From: Shimia sp.
GTDB lineage: Bacteria > Pseudomonadota > Alphaproteobacteria > Rhodobacterales > Rhodobacteraceae
Direction: 5' to 3'
Length of the DNA stretch: 64,000 nucleotides
Assembly (NCBI RefSeq): GCF_022448905.1
Contig: NZ_JAKVCW010000011.1
Location: forward strand, 99,162-163,161
Shown: positions 34,426 through 42,792 of the stretch, in pieces
Numbering within the stretch: the first letter of the stretch is position 1
Layout: each line of letters starts with the position of its first letter
Notes under the pieces: model-generated
What the model was told of the DNA's origin: nothing
What the model saw: the letters and a program-made list of their open reading frames with translations, nothing else
Database searches by the model: none
Translations under genes and position numbers: made by a program

Positions 34426-35121
34426 ATGAAACTGATTTGGCTTGGACACGGCTCTTTTCGCATCGAAACCGGCAATCTGGTGTTGCTCGTCGACCCTTGG
34501 CTCACCGGCAACCCGGTGCTGCCAGAAGCCCAACACGAAGCGGCTGTTGCAGGCGCTACACATCTGATTTTGACCCACGCGCATTTTGACCATGTCGCAG
34601 ACATGCTGCCCCTTGCGCGCAAACTCTCCTGTCCCATCGTCGGCCAATATGATCTCATGTCTTACTGGAACGAACACGAGCACTTGAACACCGTCGGTTT
34701 CAACAAGGGCGGCACTGTAGAGCTGGGCGACGGCGTCAACCTCACCATGGTGCCTGCCTCTCACAGCTCCACATTTGGTACGGACCAAGGCCCCAAGGCC
34801 GCAGGCTCGGAAGTCGGCTACATCCTCCGCGCCGAGGGCCGCAGCCTTTATATCTCAGGCGACACCGACATAATGGCGGACATGGACTGGATGGGGGATT
34901 ACTACAAACCCGACGTGGGCATTCTTTCCGCGGGCGGCCATTTCACCATGGACATGGCGGGCGCAGCCTACGCTGCCAAACGCTATTTCAACTTCAAAAC
35001 CGTGATCCCCTGCCACTACAAGACCTTCCTGATCCTGGAGCAATCCGCAAACGTGCTCGCAGCAGCCCTGCCCGACGTAAACGTCATCGAACCGGAAGTA
35101 ATGGTCCCTATCGACCTTTAA
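34426..35121 (+). CDS. UPF0173 metallo-beta-lactamase-fold hydrolase
   Basis: A 231-residue single-domain MBL-fold protein: MKLIWLGHGSFRIETGN, the metal-binding TH-x-HFDH (LILTHAHFDHVADM), YISGDTDIMADM and PCHYKTFLILEQ near the end. These are the usual UPF0173 marks and length. The reaction is unknown; related proteins are called metal-dependent hydrolases. GAGGGAGAG precedes the ATG at 34426. It converges on tadA with 4 bp between stops. Confidence 0.9.
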   Translation: MKLIWLGHGSFRIETGNLVLLVDPWLTGNPVLPEAQHEAAVAGATHLILTHAHFDHVADMLPLARKLSCPIVGQYDLMSYWNEHEHLNTVGFNKGGTVELGDGVNLTMVPASHSSTFGTDQGPKAAGSEVGYILRAEGRSLYISGDTDIMADMDWMGDYYKPDVGILSAGGHFTMDMAGAAYAAKRYFNFKTVIPCHYKTFLILEQSANVLAAALPDVNVIEPEVMVPIDL

Positions 35122-35125
35122 GGCG

Positions 35126-35575
35126 TCACCGCCGCTCGGCAAAAAACGCCTTTAGCAGCGCCTCGCACTCTTCCGCCGCAAGGCCGTCATACACCTCGGG
35201 CACATGATGGCTTTGCGGATGAGCAAACACCCGCGGCCCCTGCGCCACGCCGCCGGATTTGGGGTCCGCTGCGCCATAGTATACCCGTGCAATCCGCGCC
35301 TGACTGATCGCGCTGGCGCACATCGGGCACGGCTCCAGCGTCACATACAGGTCGCACCCGACCAGCCGTTCGCTGCCAATCTTGGCACAGGCCGCGCGCA
35401 TCGCCAGCACTTCGGCATGGGCTGTTGGGTCCAAATCTTCCCGCGTCCGGTTGCCCGCCGACGCCAAAACTTCGCCATCCGGCCCAACAATCACCGCCCC
35501 CACGGGCACCTCACCACGCGCTGCAGCGGCGCGCGCTTCTTCAAGCGCAAGGTCCATATGGCTCCGAAAGGTCAT
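35126..35575 (-). CDS. tadA: tRNA(Arg) adenosine-34 deaminase
   Basis: TadA converts A34 to inosine in tRNA-Arg(ACG), letting it read CGU, CGC and CGA. The 149-residue product has the cytidine/deoxycytidylate-deaminase zinc site: HAE in PTAHAEVLAMR (catalytic E) and PCPMC in LEPCPMCASAISQARI. VPVGAVIVGPDGE is the usual N-terminal strand. The start at 35575 (MTFRSHMDLAL) is chosen by similarity; ATG at 35557 is the alternative. It is divergent from rluB with 61 bp between starts. Confidence 0.95.
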   Translation of the reverse strand: MTFRSHMDLALEEARAAAARGEVPVGAVIVGPDGEVLASAGNRTREDLDPTAHAEVLAMRAACAKIGSERLVGCDLYVTLEPCPMCASAISQARIARVYYGAADPKSGGVAQGPRVFAHPQSHHVPEVYDGLAAEECEALLKAFFAERR

Positions 35576-35636
35576 GGGGCAGACTTGCCCTGCCAAGCCC
35601 CCTTTCGCAATCCCCGTTTCGCAGGTAAACGGAGAC

Positions 35637-36515
35637 ATGTCTCAAAAGCCTCCCTCCTCCCGTCGCCCCAACGCGAAACCAAACGCCGCCAAGGCGCGCC
35701 CGTCCAAGCCGCGCAAGACGCCGGCGCAACCGGCCTCTGACGCGCCCAAACGCGAGGGGGATCGCATTGCAAAGGTCCTGGCCCGCGCCGGTGTGGCCTC
35801 GCGTCGCGATGCAGAACGTATGATCGAGGCGGGCCGCGTGTCGGTGAACGGTAAGAAACTCGACAGCCCGGCGCTAAACGTCACCGCCAAAGACCGCATC
35901 ACCGTGGACGGCAAGCTGATTGGCGAGCCGGATCACGAACGCATCTGGCTCTACCACAAGCCCGCCGGACTGGTGACCACCAACCGCGATGAAAAAGGCC
36001 GCGAGACGATCTTTGACAAGCTGCCGGAGAACCTCCCACGCGTGATGACAGTGGGGCGACTTGACCTCAACTCCGAAGGCTTGCTGCTGCTGACCAACGA
36101 TGGTGGCCTGAAACGCAAACTGGAATTGCCCAGCACCGGTTGGCTGCGCAAATACCGCGTCAGAATCAACGGCCGCCCAACTGAAGATACTTTCGCGCCG
36201 CTGCGAAAAGGCATCGAGGTCGACGGCGAACGTTTCCAGCCTATGGACATCACACTTGACCGCCAACAAGGCGCCAACGCCTGGGTCACCGTCGGCCTGC
36301 GCGAGGGCAAAAACCGCGAAATCCGCCGCGCCATGGAGGCCATCGGCCTCACCGTGAACCGCCTGATCCGCGTGTCTTACGGCCCCTTCCAATTGGGTCA
36401 GCTTAAACAGGGCGAAGTCGAAGAATTGCGCCGCCGCGTTGTGCGCGACCAACTCGGCCTGGACGGCGCGATTCCGGAGGAAAAACGCCGCAAACCCACG
36501 CGCCGCCGCAAATAA
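35637..36515 (+). CDS. rluB: 23S rRNA pseudouridine synthase, RluB/RsuA family
   Basis: A 292-residue pseudouridine synthase. Order: a basic Pro/Ala/Lys-rich tail (about 1-40), an S4 RNA-binding domain (RIAKVLARAGVASRRDAERM ... GRVSVNGKKL), and the catalytic domain with TVGRLDLNSEGLLLLTNDG (catalytic aspartate in RLDL) and REGKNREIRRAMEAIGLTVN, typical of RluB, which modifies U2605 of 23S rRNA. The C-terminus is Arg/Lys-rich. GGAG precedes the ATG at 35637; the frame remains open far upstream over tadA but that part is antisense. Confidence 0.93.
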   Translation: MSQKPPSSRRPNAKPNAAKARPSKPRKTPAQPASDAPKREGDRIAKVLARAGVASRRDAERMIEAGRVSVNGKKLDSPALNVTAKDRITVDGKLIGEPDHERIWLYHKPAGLVTTNRDEKGRETIFDKLPENLPRVMTVGRLDLNSEGLLLLTNDGGLKRKLELPSTGWLRKYRVRINGRPTEDTFAPLRKGIEVDGERFQPMDITLDRQQGANAWVTVGLREGKNREIRRAMEAIGLTVNRLIRVSYGPFQLGQLKQGEVEELRRRVVRDQLGLDGAIPEEKRRKPTRRRK

Positions 36516-36630
36516 CTGATTTAAAGGCGGTCTTGCCTCGGCAATGCGCCGCTTTCCCAAAACTTCCCCCTAGCCTTCGCGCGGCAGACTTCTTAGATTT
36601 CTCCATAACTTAGCGCAGGGTGGAGTGGGT

Positions 36631-36714
36631 ATGTCATCAACCGGGTTACAGAAACTGGCCTTTGGCCTGTTGGTTCTGTTGATCTTCTACGTCTCTTTCA
36701 CGGGAGGCGCCTGA
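36631..36714 (+). CDS. 27-residue single-span membrane peptide, coupled to the XpaC-like gene
   Basis: A short gene missed by length cut-offs: ATG at 36631 with GGTGGAG 5 nt upstream, reading MSSTGLQKLAFGLLVLLIFY and ending VSFTGGA before TGA. The middle 17 residues are a membrane helix flanked by a lysine on the N-terminal side. The stop overlaps the next ATG by one base (TGATG) and the end of this gene supplies GGAGG for the XpaC-like gene, so the two are co-translated. That arrangement and the good ribosome-binding site make it a likely real protein, perhaps an auxiliary subunit. No homology claim is made. Confidence 0.72.
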   Translation: MSSTGLQKLAFGLLVLLIFYVSFTGGA

Positions 36715-37592
36715 TGGCTCAGAAATTTGGCGGCAAATACAGCCCCGGCGGCGCCCAAGGAGCCAGCAGCGACGAGGGTTTTCGCAATGCCAAGCGCAGC
36801 CGCGCGGGCGGGCGTGTCAACCTCCTGTTCATGGCGCCGCTGCCTCTAATCTGGAAAGCGTTCACCACTGACCCAATTGGCATGGCGCAATATCTGATTG
36901 CGCTTGGCGTCCTGCTTCTCGCCGCATGGATGACCCGTGAAGGCATGTTTGCCCAAGAGGCCTATGACGCCCGCAAGGTGGCTCGACGCCCAGCGCTCCC
37001 GCGCAAACTGCTCGGGTCCGTGTTGACTGGTCTGGGACTGGCAATCGCAGGCTTTGCCGGTCACGCCCCCATCGAGGCGGGCATCTTCGCCGTGGTTGGC
37101 GGCCTGCTGCACAGCTTTGCCTTTGGTCTCGACCCGATGTCGGACAAAGGCATGGAGGGCACCAACCGTCACCAAACCGACCGGGTCGCCCGCGCCGTGG
37201 AAGAAGCCGAAGAGCATTTGCGCGCCATGAGCGACGCCATCGCTCGCGCCGGAGATCGCAGTGTCGAACGTCGTGTCGCGGCCTTCCAATCTACCGCCCG
37301 CGACCTGTTCCGCACGGTGGAAGAAGACCCGCGCGACCTCACCGCGGCACGCCGCTACCTTGGCGTCTATTTGCTCGGCGCCAAAGACGCGACCGTGAAA
37401 TTTGCCGACATTTACAGCCGCACACAAGACGTCCAAGCCCGTGCCGACTACCTCGCGCTACTGGATGATCTGGAAGAAAACTTCGCCGCCCGCACGCAGA
37501 AACTCCTGCTGGAAGATCGCGGCGATCTGACCATCGAAATTGACGTGCTGCGCGAGCGCTTGGAGCGCGAAGGCCTGCGCCGCAACAGCTGA
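36714..37592 (+). CDS. XpaC-like (5-bromo-4-chloroindolyl phosphate hydrolysis) membrane protein
   Basis: A 292-residue protein. After a Gly/Arg-rich cytosolic start come three or so membrane helices (about 34-52, 56-72 and 98-135) and then a soluble helical domain (HQTDRVARAVEEAEEHLRAM ... DIYSRTQDVQARADYLALLD). Its pattern fits the XpaC family, named from a Bacillus subtilis gene that sits beside a TelA-type gene (yaaN). The same pairing is seen here, 35 bp apart. The family has no settled biochemical role; the phosphatase name is historical. Start overlaps the 27-codon ORF. Confidence 0.82.
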   Translation: MAQKFGGKYSPGGAQGASSDEGFRNAKRSRAGGRVNLLFMAPLPLIWKAFTTDPIGMAQYLIALGVLLLAAWMTREGMFAQEAYDARKVARRPALPRKLLGSVLTGLGLAIAGFAGHAPIEAGIFAVVGGLLHSFAFGLDPMSDKGMEGTNRHQTDRVARAVEEAEEHLRAMSDAIARAGDRSVERRVAAFQSTARDLFRTVEEDPRDLTAARRYLGVYLLGAKDATVKFADIYSRTQDVQARADYLALLDDLEENFAARTQKLLLEDRGDLTIEIDVLRERLEREGLRRNS

Positions 37593-37627
37593 TAACACAT
37601 GTGACCTACCGGGAAGGGTGGATTTAA

Positions 37628-38824
37628 ATGTCTGAGATCGTAAAACAAAAAGCCGAAGCCGCTTTGGCGGAAATCACCGAAGCCACGGTTGCCCTGCCCG
37701 AACCGGTAGAGGCCAACGCCATTGTGCCATTGGCCGAGGCGGACGCGCCTGTGTCTGCGGAAATCACCAAGCGCATGGCTGAGCTGGACATGAGCAACAC
37801 CAACTCAATTGTGTCCTTTGGCTCCGGTGCTCAGGCAGAACTGCAGACCATTTCCCAAGCCATGCTGCAAGACGTGCGCAACAAAGACGTTGGCCCCGCC
37901 GGTGACAGCCTGCGCGACATCGTCACCACCATTCGCGGTTTCTCCGTGTCTGAGCTGGACGTCCGCCGCGAACGCAGCTTCTGGGAAAAGCTGATCGGCC
38001 GCGCCGCGCCTTTTGCCAAGTTTACCGCGCGTTTTGAAGAGGTACAGGACCAGATCGACAAGATCACCGACAACCTGCTGACCCACGAGCACACCCTGCT
38101 CAAGGACATCAAATCGCTGGACGTACTCTACGAAAAGACCCTCGCCTTCTATGACGAACTGGCGCTCTACATCGCAGCTGGCGAAGCCAAGATTGCCGAG
38201 CTGGATGCCAACGACATTCCAGCCAAAGAAGCCGAAGTGGCCGCAGCCGATGAAAACGCTCAGGTGATGAAGGCACAAGAACTGCGCGACCTGCGCGCCG
38301 CACGCGACGATCTAGAGCGCCGCGTGCATGACCTGAAACTGACCCGTCAGGTCACCATGCAATCCTTACCGTCCATCCGCCTCGTGCAGGAAAACGACAA
38401 ATCGCTGGTCACCAAGATCAACTCCACTTTGGTCAACACCGTGCCACTTTGGGAAACCCAGCTGGCGCAGGCCGTGACCATCCAGCGCTCCGCCGAAGCC
38501 GCCTCTGCCGTGCGTGAGGCCAACGACCTCACCAACGAGCTTCTGACCGCCAACGCCAAGAATCTGCGCGAAACCAACAAGGTGGTGCGCACCGAAATGG
38601 AACGCGGCGTGTTTGACATCGAGGCCGTGAAAACCGCCAACGCAGAGCTGATCGCTACCATCAACGAGTCGCTACAAATCGCCGACGAAGGCAAAGCCAA
38701 GCGCGCCGCCGCCGAAGACGACATGAAAAAGATGGAAGCCGAATTGCGCGACACATTGGCGGCAGCCAAGGCACGCAAAGACGGCCTGGGTGACACCGCC
38801 GCGACCGCTGTGCCCACCGCGTGA
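37628..38824 (+). CDS. TelA/KlaA family toxic-anion resistance protein
   Basis: A 398-residue, mostly alpha-helical cytosolic protein with long coiled-coil stretches. FGSGAQAELQTISQAMLQDV, LRDIVTTIRGFSVSEL, FWEKLIGRAAPFAKFTARFE and SLDVLYEKTLAFYDELALYI are typical of TelA, first linked to tellurite resistance on plasmids (kilA/telAB) and widespread on chromosomes next to xpaC. The N-terminal 50 residues are acidic and Ala-rich. Its end overlaps the start of the DUF2927 gene by 4 bp (GTGA). The molecular function of TelA is not settled; links to membrane stress and to phage or antibiotic tolerance are reported in the family. Confidence 0.9.
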   Translation: MSEIVKQKAEAALAEITEATVALPEPVEANAIVPLAEADAPVSAEITKRMAELDMSNTNSIVSFGSGAQAELQTISQAMLQDVRNKDVGPAGDSLRDIVTTIRGFSVSELDVRRERSFWEKLIGRAAPFAKFTARFEEVQDQIDKITDNLLTHEHTLLKDIKSLDVLYEKTLAFYDELALYIAAGEAKIAELDANDIPAKEAEVAAADENAQVMKAQELRDLRAARDDLERRVHDLKLTRQVTMQSLPSIRLVQENDKSLVTKINSTLVNTVPLWETQLAQAVTIQRSAEAASAVREANDLTNELLTANAKNLRETNKVVRTEMERGVFDIEAVKTANAELIATINESLQIADEGKAKRAAAEDDMKKMEAELRDTLAAAKARKDGLGDTAATAVPTA

Positions 38825-39741
38825 AGCGGCTTGCGGGCATAGGTCTCGGGCTGCTGACGACCTTGGCAGCCTGCGTCAACACCGGCGGCGTCACCGCGCC
38901 ACCGGTTGTCGCCCCTGCGCCCGCGCCCCCGTCCGAGGCCAGCGCAGCCCTGCGCAGCTACTACAGCAGCGTCCAGGCGGACCTGCTGACGCGCGGGTTG
39001 CTGCGCACCGATGGCGGCGGCCCGGACACACCGTTCACGCCTGACATGCTGGCGCGCAACTTTGAACGCATCGCCTTTTATGACGAATACAGCAACACCG
39101 GCGGGCTGGAGCGCTCCACGGGCCAAGCAGGCCAACTGCGCCGCTGGAGCGGTCCCGTCAAAGTGAACGTCGAGTTTGGCCCCTCGGTGCCGGAAAGCCA
39201 ACGCGCCACCGATCGCGCCACGGTGGCCGCCTATGTGCCCCGCTTGGCCAACGCCACCGGCCACCCGATCCGCCTGACGACCAACAAACCCAACTTCCAC
39301 GTGCTGGTGATGGGCGCGGATGACCGTGACACCGTGCAATCGCGTCTGGACACTCTGCTGCCCAACGCCTCCCCCAAAACCCGTGCGCTCTTCGCCAATC
39401 CACCACGGAACATATACTGCTTTGTGGTCGCCTTGGCCTCAGACACCAACCCCAACGCCTACACCTCTGCCGTAGCCTTGGTGCGTGCAGAACACCCGGA
39501 CCTTCTGCGTAAATCCTGCTTCCACGAAGAGATCGCCCAAGGGCTTGGATTGGCCAACGACAGTCCCGAAGCCCGCCCTTCAATCTTCAACGATGACGAA
39601 GAGTTTGCGCTGCTCACCACGCATGACGAAAAACTGCTCTCCATGCTCTATGATGACCGCCTTGGCATCGGTATGAGCGTGGACGAGGCCCGCCCCATTG
39701 TTTACATTCTGGCCCGCGAGCAAACCGCACAGAACTTCTGA
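38821..39741 (+). CDS. DUF2927 lipoprotein
   Basis: A 306-residue lipoprotein starting with GTG that overlaps the telA stop. The N-terminus has a lipobox (LTTLAAC) and a Pro/Ala-rich linker, followed from about 75 by a DUF2927 domain: VNVEFGPSVPESQRATDRAT, FHVLVMGADDRDTV, CFHEEIAQGLGLANDSPEAR and FALLTTHDEKLLSMLYDDRL. The HEEIAQGLGL segment is reminiscent of a zinc-protease HExxxxxG helix, an inference only. It is periplasmic or outer-membrane facing and translationally coupled to TelA, so it likely serves the same system. Confidence 0.82.
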   Translation: MKRLAGIGLGLLTTLAACVNTGGVTAPPVVAPAPAPPSEASAALRSYYSSVQADLLTRGLLRTDGGGPDTPFTPDMLARNFERIAFYDEYSNTGGLERSTGQAGQLRRWSGPVKVNVEFGPSVPESQRATDRATVAAYVPRLANATGHPIRLTTNKPNFHVLVMGADDRDTVQSRLDTLLPNASPKTRALFANPPRNIYCFVVALASDTNPNAYTSAVALVRAEHPDLLRKSCFHEEIAQGLGLANDSPEARPSIFNDDEEFALLTTHDEKLLSMLYDDRLGIGMSVDEARPIVYILAREQTAQNF

Positions 39742-39777
39742 GCGCTGCCGCGACCAGCCTTTTGAAAGGACCACTTC

Positions 39778-40917
39778 ATGGGTATTTTTGATTTCCTCAC
39801 TGGCGAATTTATCGACGTCATCCATTGGGTTGACGACACCCGCGACACGCTGGTGTTCCGCTTTGAGCGCGAAGGGCATGAGATCAAATACGGCGCCAAA
39901 CTGACCGTACGCGAGGGCCAAGCAGCGGTGTTTGTGCACGAAGGTCAACTGGCCGATGTCTTCACCCCCGGCCTCTACATGTTGGAAACCAACAACATGC
40001 CGGTGATGACCACGTTGCAGCACTGGGACCACGGCTTCAAAAGCCCGTTCAAGTCCGAAATCTACTACGTCAACACCACGCGGTTTGCCGACCTGAAATG
40101 GGGCACCAAAAACCCCATCATGGTGCGCGATCCGGAATTCGGCCCCGTGCGCCTGCGCGCCTATGGCACCTACGCCATCCGCGTGGTCGACCCCGCCCGC
40201 TTCCTAACGGAGATCGTTGGGACAGACGGCGAATTCACCATGGATGAGATCTCCTTCCAGATCCGCAACATCATCGTGCAGGAGTTCTCCCGCGTTGTGG
40301 CTGGCTCCGGCATTCCGGTTCTGGACATGGCCGCAAATACCGCCGATCTGGGCAAGCTGGTCGCCGCCGAAATCTCCGGCACCATCGCCGAATACGGCCT
40401 CGCGATCCCGGAGCTCTACATCGAAAACATCTCCCTGCCACCAGCGGTTGAGGCCGCGATGGACAAGCGCACCTCGATGGGCATCGTTGGTGACTTGGGC
40501 AAATACACACAGTTCTCCGCCGCCGAAGCCATGACCGCCGCCGCACAGACGCCAAACTCCGGCATGGGCGCTGGCATGGGGATGGGCATGGGCATGGCAA
40601 TGGCCCAACAGATGGCGCAAACCGGCCCATGGGGCGCGCAACCCGCCGCGCAAGCGCCACAAGCGGCTCCCGCGCCACAAGCCGCCGCTGCGCCACCGCC
40701 CCCACCGCCGGTCGAGCATGTGTGGCACATCGCCGAAAACGGCCAAACCAAAGGCCCGTTCTCCAAAGCTGCGCTTGGTCGCATGGCAACCGCTGGGGAG
40801 ATCACCCGTGAAACCCACGTCTGGACCGCAGGCCAGGACGGTTGGAAACACGCCGAAGACGTGGCCGAACTGGCCCAGCTCTTCACCATCCTGCCGCCCC
40901 CGCCCCCTGGTGCCTAA
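39778..40917 (+). CDS. SPFH-domain protein with C-terminal GYF_2 domain (YdjI-like)
   Basis: A 379-residue cytosolic protein. Residues about 1-235 form an SPFH/stomatin-like domain of the virion-core-protein subtype (FIDVIHWVDDTRDTLVFRFE, VFVHEGQLADVFTPGLYML, YAIRVVDPARFLTEIVG). A Gly/Met-rich tract (about 262-280) and an Ala/Pro linker follow, then a GYF_2 domain (VWHIAENGQTKGPFSKAAL, WTAGQDGWKHAEDVAEL) that can bind proline-rich peptides. In Bacillus the analogue YdjI is encoded beside a zinc-ribbon membrane protein and PspA. It is 36 bp after the DUF2927 gene. Confidence 0.88.
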   Translation: MGIFDFLTGEFIDVIHWVDDTRDTLVFRFEREGHEIKYGAKLTVREGQAAVFVHEGQLADVFTPGLYMLETNNMPVMTTLQHWDHGFKSPFKSEIYYVNTTRFADLKWGTKNPIMVRDPEFGPVRLRAYGTYAIRVVDPARFLTEIVGTDGEFTMDEISFQIRNIIVQEFSRVVAGSGIPVLDMAANTADLGKLVAAEISGTIAEYGLAIPELYIENISLPPAVEAAMDKRTSMGIVGDLGKYTQFSAAEAMTAAAQTPNSGMGAGMGMGMGMAMAQQMAQTGPWGAQPAAQAPQAAPAPQAAAAPPPPPPVEHVWHIAENGQTKGPFSKAALGRMATAGEITRETHVWTAGQDGWKHAEDVAELAQLFTILPPPPPGA

Positions 40918-40923
40918 AACAAT

Positions 40924-40947
40924 AGCCCCGGCTTGCTGGCCGGGGCT
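40924..40947 (+). terminator. Terminator-like hairpin between the SPFH and zinc-ribbon genes
   Basis: A 9-bp stem AGCCCCGGC / GCCGGGGCT with a 6-nt loop is followed only by TTTG. The T-run is weak, so partial termination (fewer transcripts of the downstream gene) or an RNA-processing hairpin is likelier than full termination. Confidence 0.5.
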
Positions 40948-40988
40948 TTGCTAAATTCTTCCAAGCCATTTCAAAGCAAGCAGATTTC

Positions 40989-42095
40989 ATGTCAGCCACA
41001 CCGCCCCCCGCGCCCAAAGAGACCACCCGTTTCCCCTGCGCCCAATGCGGCGCCGACTACCGCTTTGCCCCCAACGAAGGCAAACTGATCTGCGATCACT
41101 GCGGTCACGAAGAGGCCACTGAGCAAGGCGACCGTCAGGCTGCCATTGCCGAGCTGGATTTCAAAGCAGCTTTGGCCGAGCAGCTCCCGGCCGCCGAAAT
41201 GGTCGAGGCCCGCACCACCTCCTGCCCCAACTGCGCCGCCCATGTGGTTTTTGAGGGCGACACCCACGCCACCGAATGCCCCTTCTGCGCCAGCCCCGTC
41301 GTGGTCGACACCGGCACGCATCGCCTGATCAAGCCGCGTGCTGTCCTGCCCTTCCAGATCGCGGAAAAGATCGCGCATCAATCCATGAATGAGTGGCTGG
41401 GCAAGCTCTGGTTCGCCCCCAACGGCCTGCAGGAATACGCCAAGAAGGGCCGCAAGATGGACGGCATTTATGTCCCCTATTGGACCTACGATGCGGATAC
41501 CAAATCCTCCTATCGCGGCGAACGGGGCACCATCTACTACGTCGCCGAAACCGTCATGGTGGACGGCAAGCAAGAACAACGGCAGGTGCAAAAAATCCGC
41601 TGGTCGCCCGCCTCTGGCCGCGTGGCCCGCTGGTTTGACGACATCCTTGTGCTTGGCTCCAAGGCCCTGCCTAAAAAATACACTGACAACCTGCAGCCCT
41701 GGGATCTCTCCGCGCTGGAACCCTACACGCCAGAATTCCTCGCAGGCTTTCAGGCTGAGGGCTACTCCATCGATCTCGAAGAGGGCTACGATGAGGCCCG
41801 CGACCGTATGGACCGCGTGATCCGCCGCGACGTGGCCTTTGACATCGGCGGCGACCGCCAGCGCATTCACAGTGTCTCCACTGCGGTCAGTGATGTGACC
41901 TTCAAACACATCCTACTGCCGGTCTGGATGGCCGCTTACAAATACCGCGGTAAGTCCTATCGCTTTGTGGTCAATGGACAAACCGGCCGCGTTCAAGGCG
42001 AACGCCCCTACTCAAAATGGAAGATCGCCTTTGCCGTGCTCCTCGCCGCTATTGCAGCCGGCGTGATTGGCTATATCATCGCGCAAAACCAATAA
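40989..42095 (+). CDS. Double zinc-ribbon membrane protein (YdjG-like)
   Basis: A 368-residue protein with two N-terminal zinc ribbons (FPCAQCGADYRF ... LICDHCGHEE and SCPNCAAHVVFEGD ... CPFCASPVV), a central domain of unknown fold (FYVPYWTYDADTKSSYRGE-type segment GIYVPYWTYDADTKSSYRGE), and one C-terminal membrane helix (IAFAVLLAAIAAGVIGYIIA). Such proteins are often misnamed primosomal protein N'. YdjG of Bacillus subtilis, made together with the SPFH protein YdjI, has the same zinc-ribbon plus membrane-anchor layout. It probably partners the SPFH protein encoded just upstream. Confidence 0.85.
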   Translation: MSATPPPAPKETTRFPCAQCGADYRFAPNEGKLICDHCGHEEATEQGDRQAAIAELDFKAALAEQLPAAEMVEARTTSCPNCAAHVVFEGDTHATECPFCASPVVVDTGTHRLIKPRAVLPFQIAEKIAHQSMNEWLGKLWFAPNGLQEYAKKGRKMDGIYVPYWTYDADTKSSYRGERGTIYYVAETVMVDGKQEQRQVQKIRWSPASGRVARWFDDILVLGSKALPKKYTDNLQPWDLSALEPYTPEFLAGFQAEGYSIDLEEGYDEARDRMDRVIRRDVAFDIGGDRQRIHSVSTAVSDVTFKHILLPVWMAAYKYRGKSYRFVVNGQTGRVQGERPYSKWKIAFAVLLAAIAAGVIGYIIAQNQ

Positions 42096-42113
42096 GAGTT
42101 GGGGATTTCCGCG

Positions 42114-42785
42114 ATGTCTCACCACGCTGCATTGCAAGAACTTCTGCACGCCCGTCACTCCTGCCGGGCGTTTAAATCAGGTGCCGTACCGCGTGAGGTT
42201 ATTTCCCAAATCCTGCTGGATGCTGGCCGCGCCCCCTCCTGGTGCAACGCACAACCGTGGAAGGTGATTGTCGCCTCAGGCGCTCAAACCGAAGCTTTCC
42301 GCGATGCCATGGCACAAGCCTTTGACGGCGGCGCCCCCGCGCCTGACTACCCGTTTCCGGACACCTACACCGGCGCGCATCTCAAACGCCGCCGCACCTG
42401 TGGGTTCCAACTCTATGAAGCCGTTGGCATTGGTCGTGGCGACCGCGAAGGCCGCGCACGTCAAATGCGGGAGAACTACACCCTGTTTGGCGCGCCTCAC
42501 GTTGCGGTCATCACCTGCCCCAAAGAACTCGGCCCCTACGGCGTGCTCGATTGCGGCGGTTTCATCACCGCTTTCTGCCTCTCCGCCAAAGCGCAAGGCA
42601 TCGGCACCGTGCCTCAGGCCGCACTCTCGCTCTACTCAGACGTGGTCCGCAAACACTTCGACATTTCCGAGGATCGCAACGTTCTTGCGGCCATCTCTTT
42701 TGGCTACCCGGATGACGCTGCCGCCATCAACACCTTTCGCACAGACCGCGCGGAGCTAGGCGAGTTTGTCGACTGGCGCGATTAA
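42114..42785 (+). CDS. Nitroreductase family FMN enzyme
   Basis: A 223-residue FMN-dependent nitroreductase: HSCRAFKSGAVPREVISQIL, APSWCNAQPWKVIVASG and the C-terminal GYPDDAAAINTFRTDR. The S-C-R-A-F start is the FMN phosphate-binding edge. Members reduce nitroaromatics, quinones or flavins with NAD(P)H and the physiological substrate is not predictable. The ATG at 42114 follows GGGGA and lies 18 bp past the zinc-ribbon gene, so it may be carried on the same transcript as the upstream envelope cluster. Confidence 0.88.
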   Translation: MSHHAALQELLHARHSCRAFKSGAVPREVISQILLDAGRAPSWCNAQPWKVIVASGAQTEAFRDAMAQAFDGGAPAPDYPFPDTYTGAHLKRRRTCGFQLYEAVGIGRGDREGRARQMRENYTLFGAPHVAVITCPKELGPYGVLDCGGFITAFCLSAKAQGIGTVPQAALSLYSDVVRKHFDISEDRNVLAAISFGYPDDAAAINTFRTDRAELGEFVDWRD

Positions 42786-42792
42786 AACCAAC

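Noticed and set aside
35382..35636. N-terminal extension of the rluB frame over tadA
   Set aside because: The frame is open but antisense to tadA; GGAG and the S4 domain support the start at 35637.
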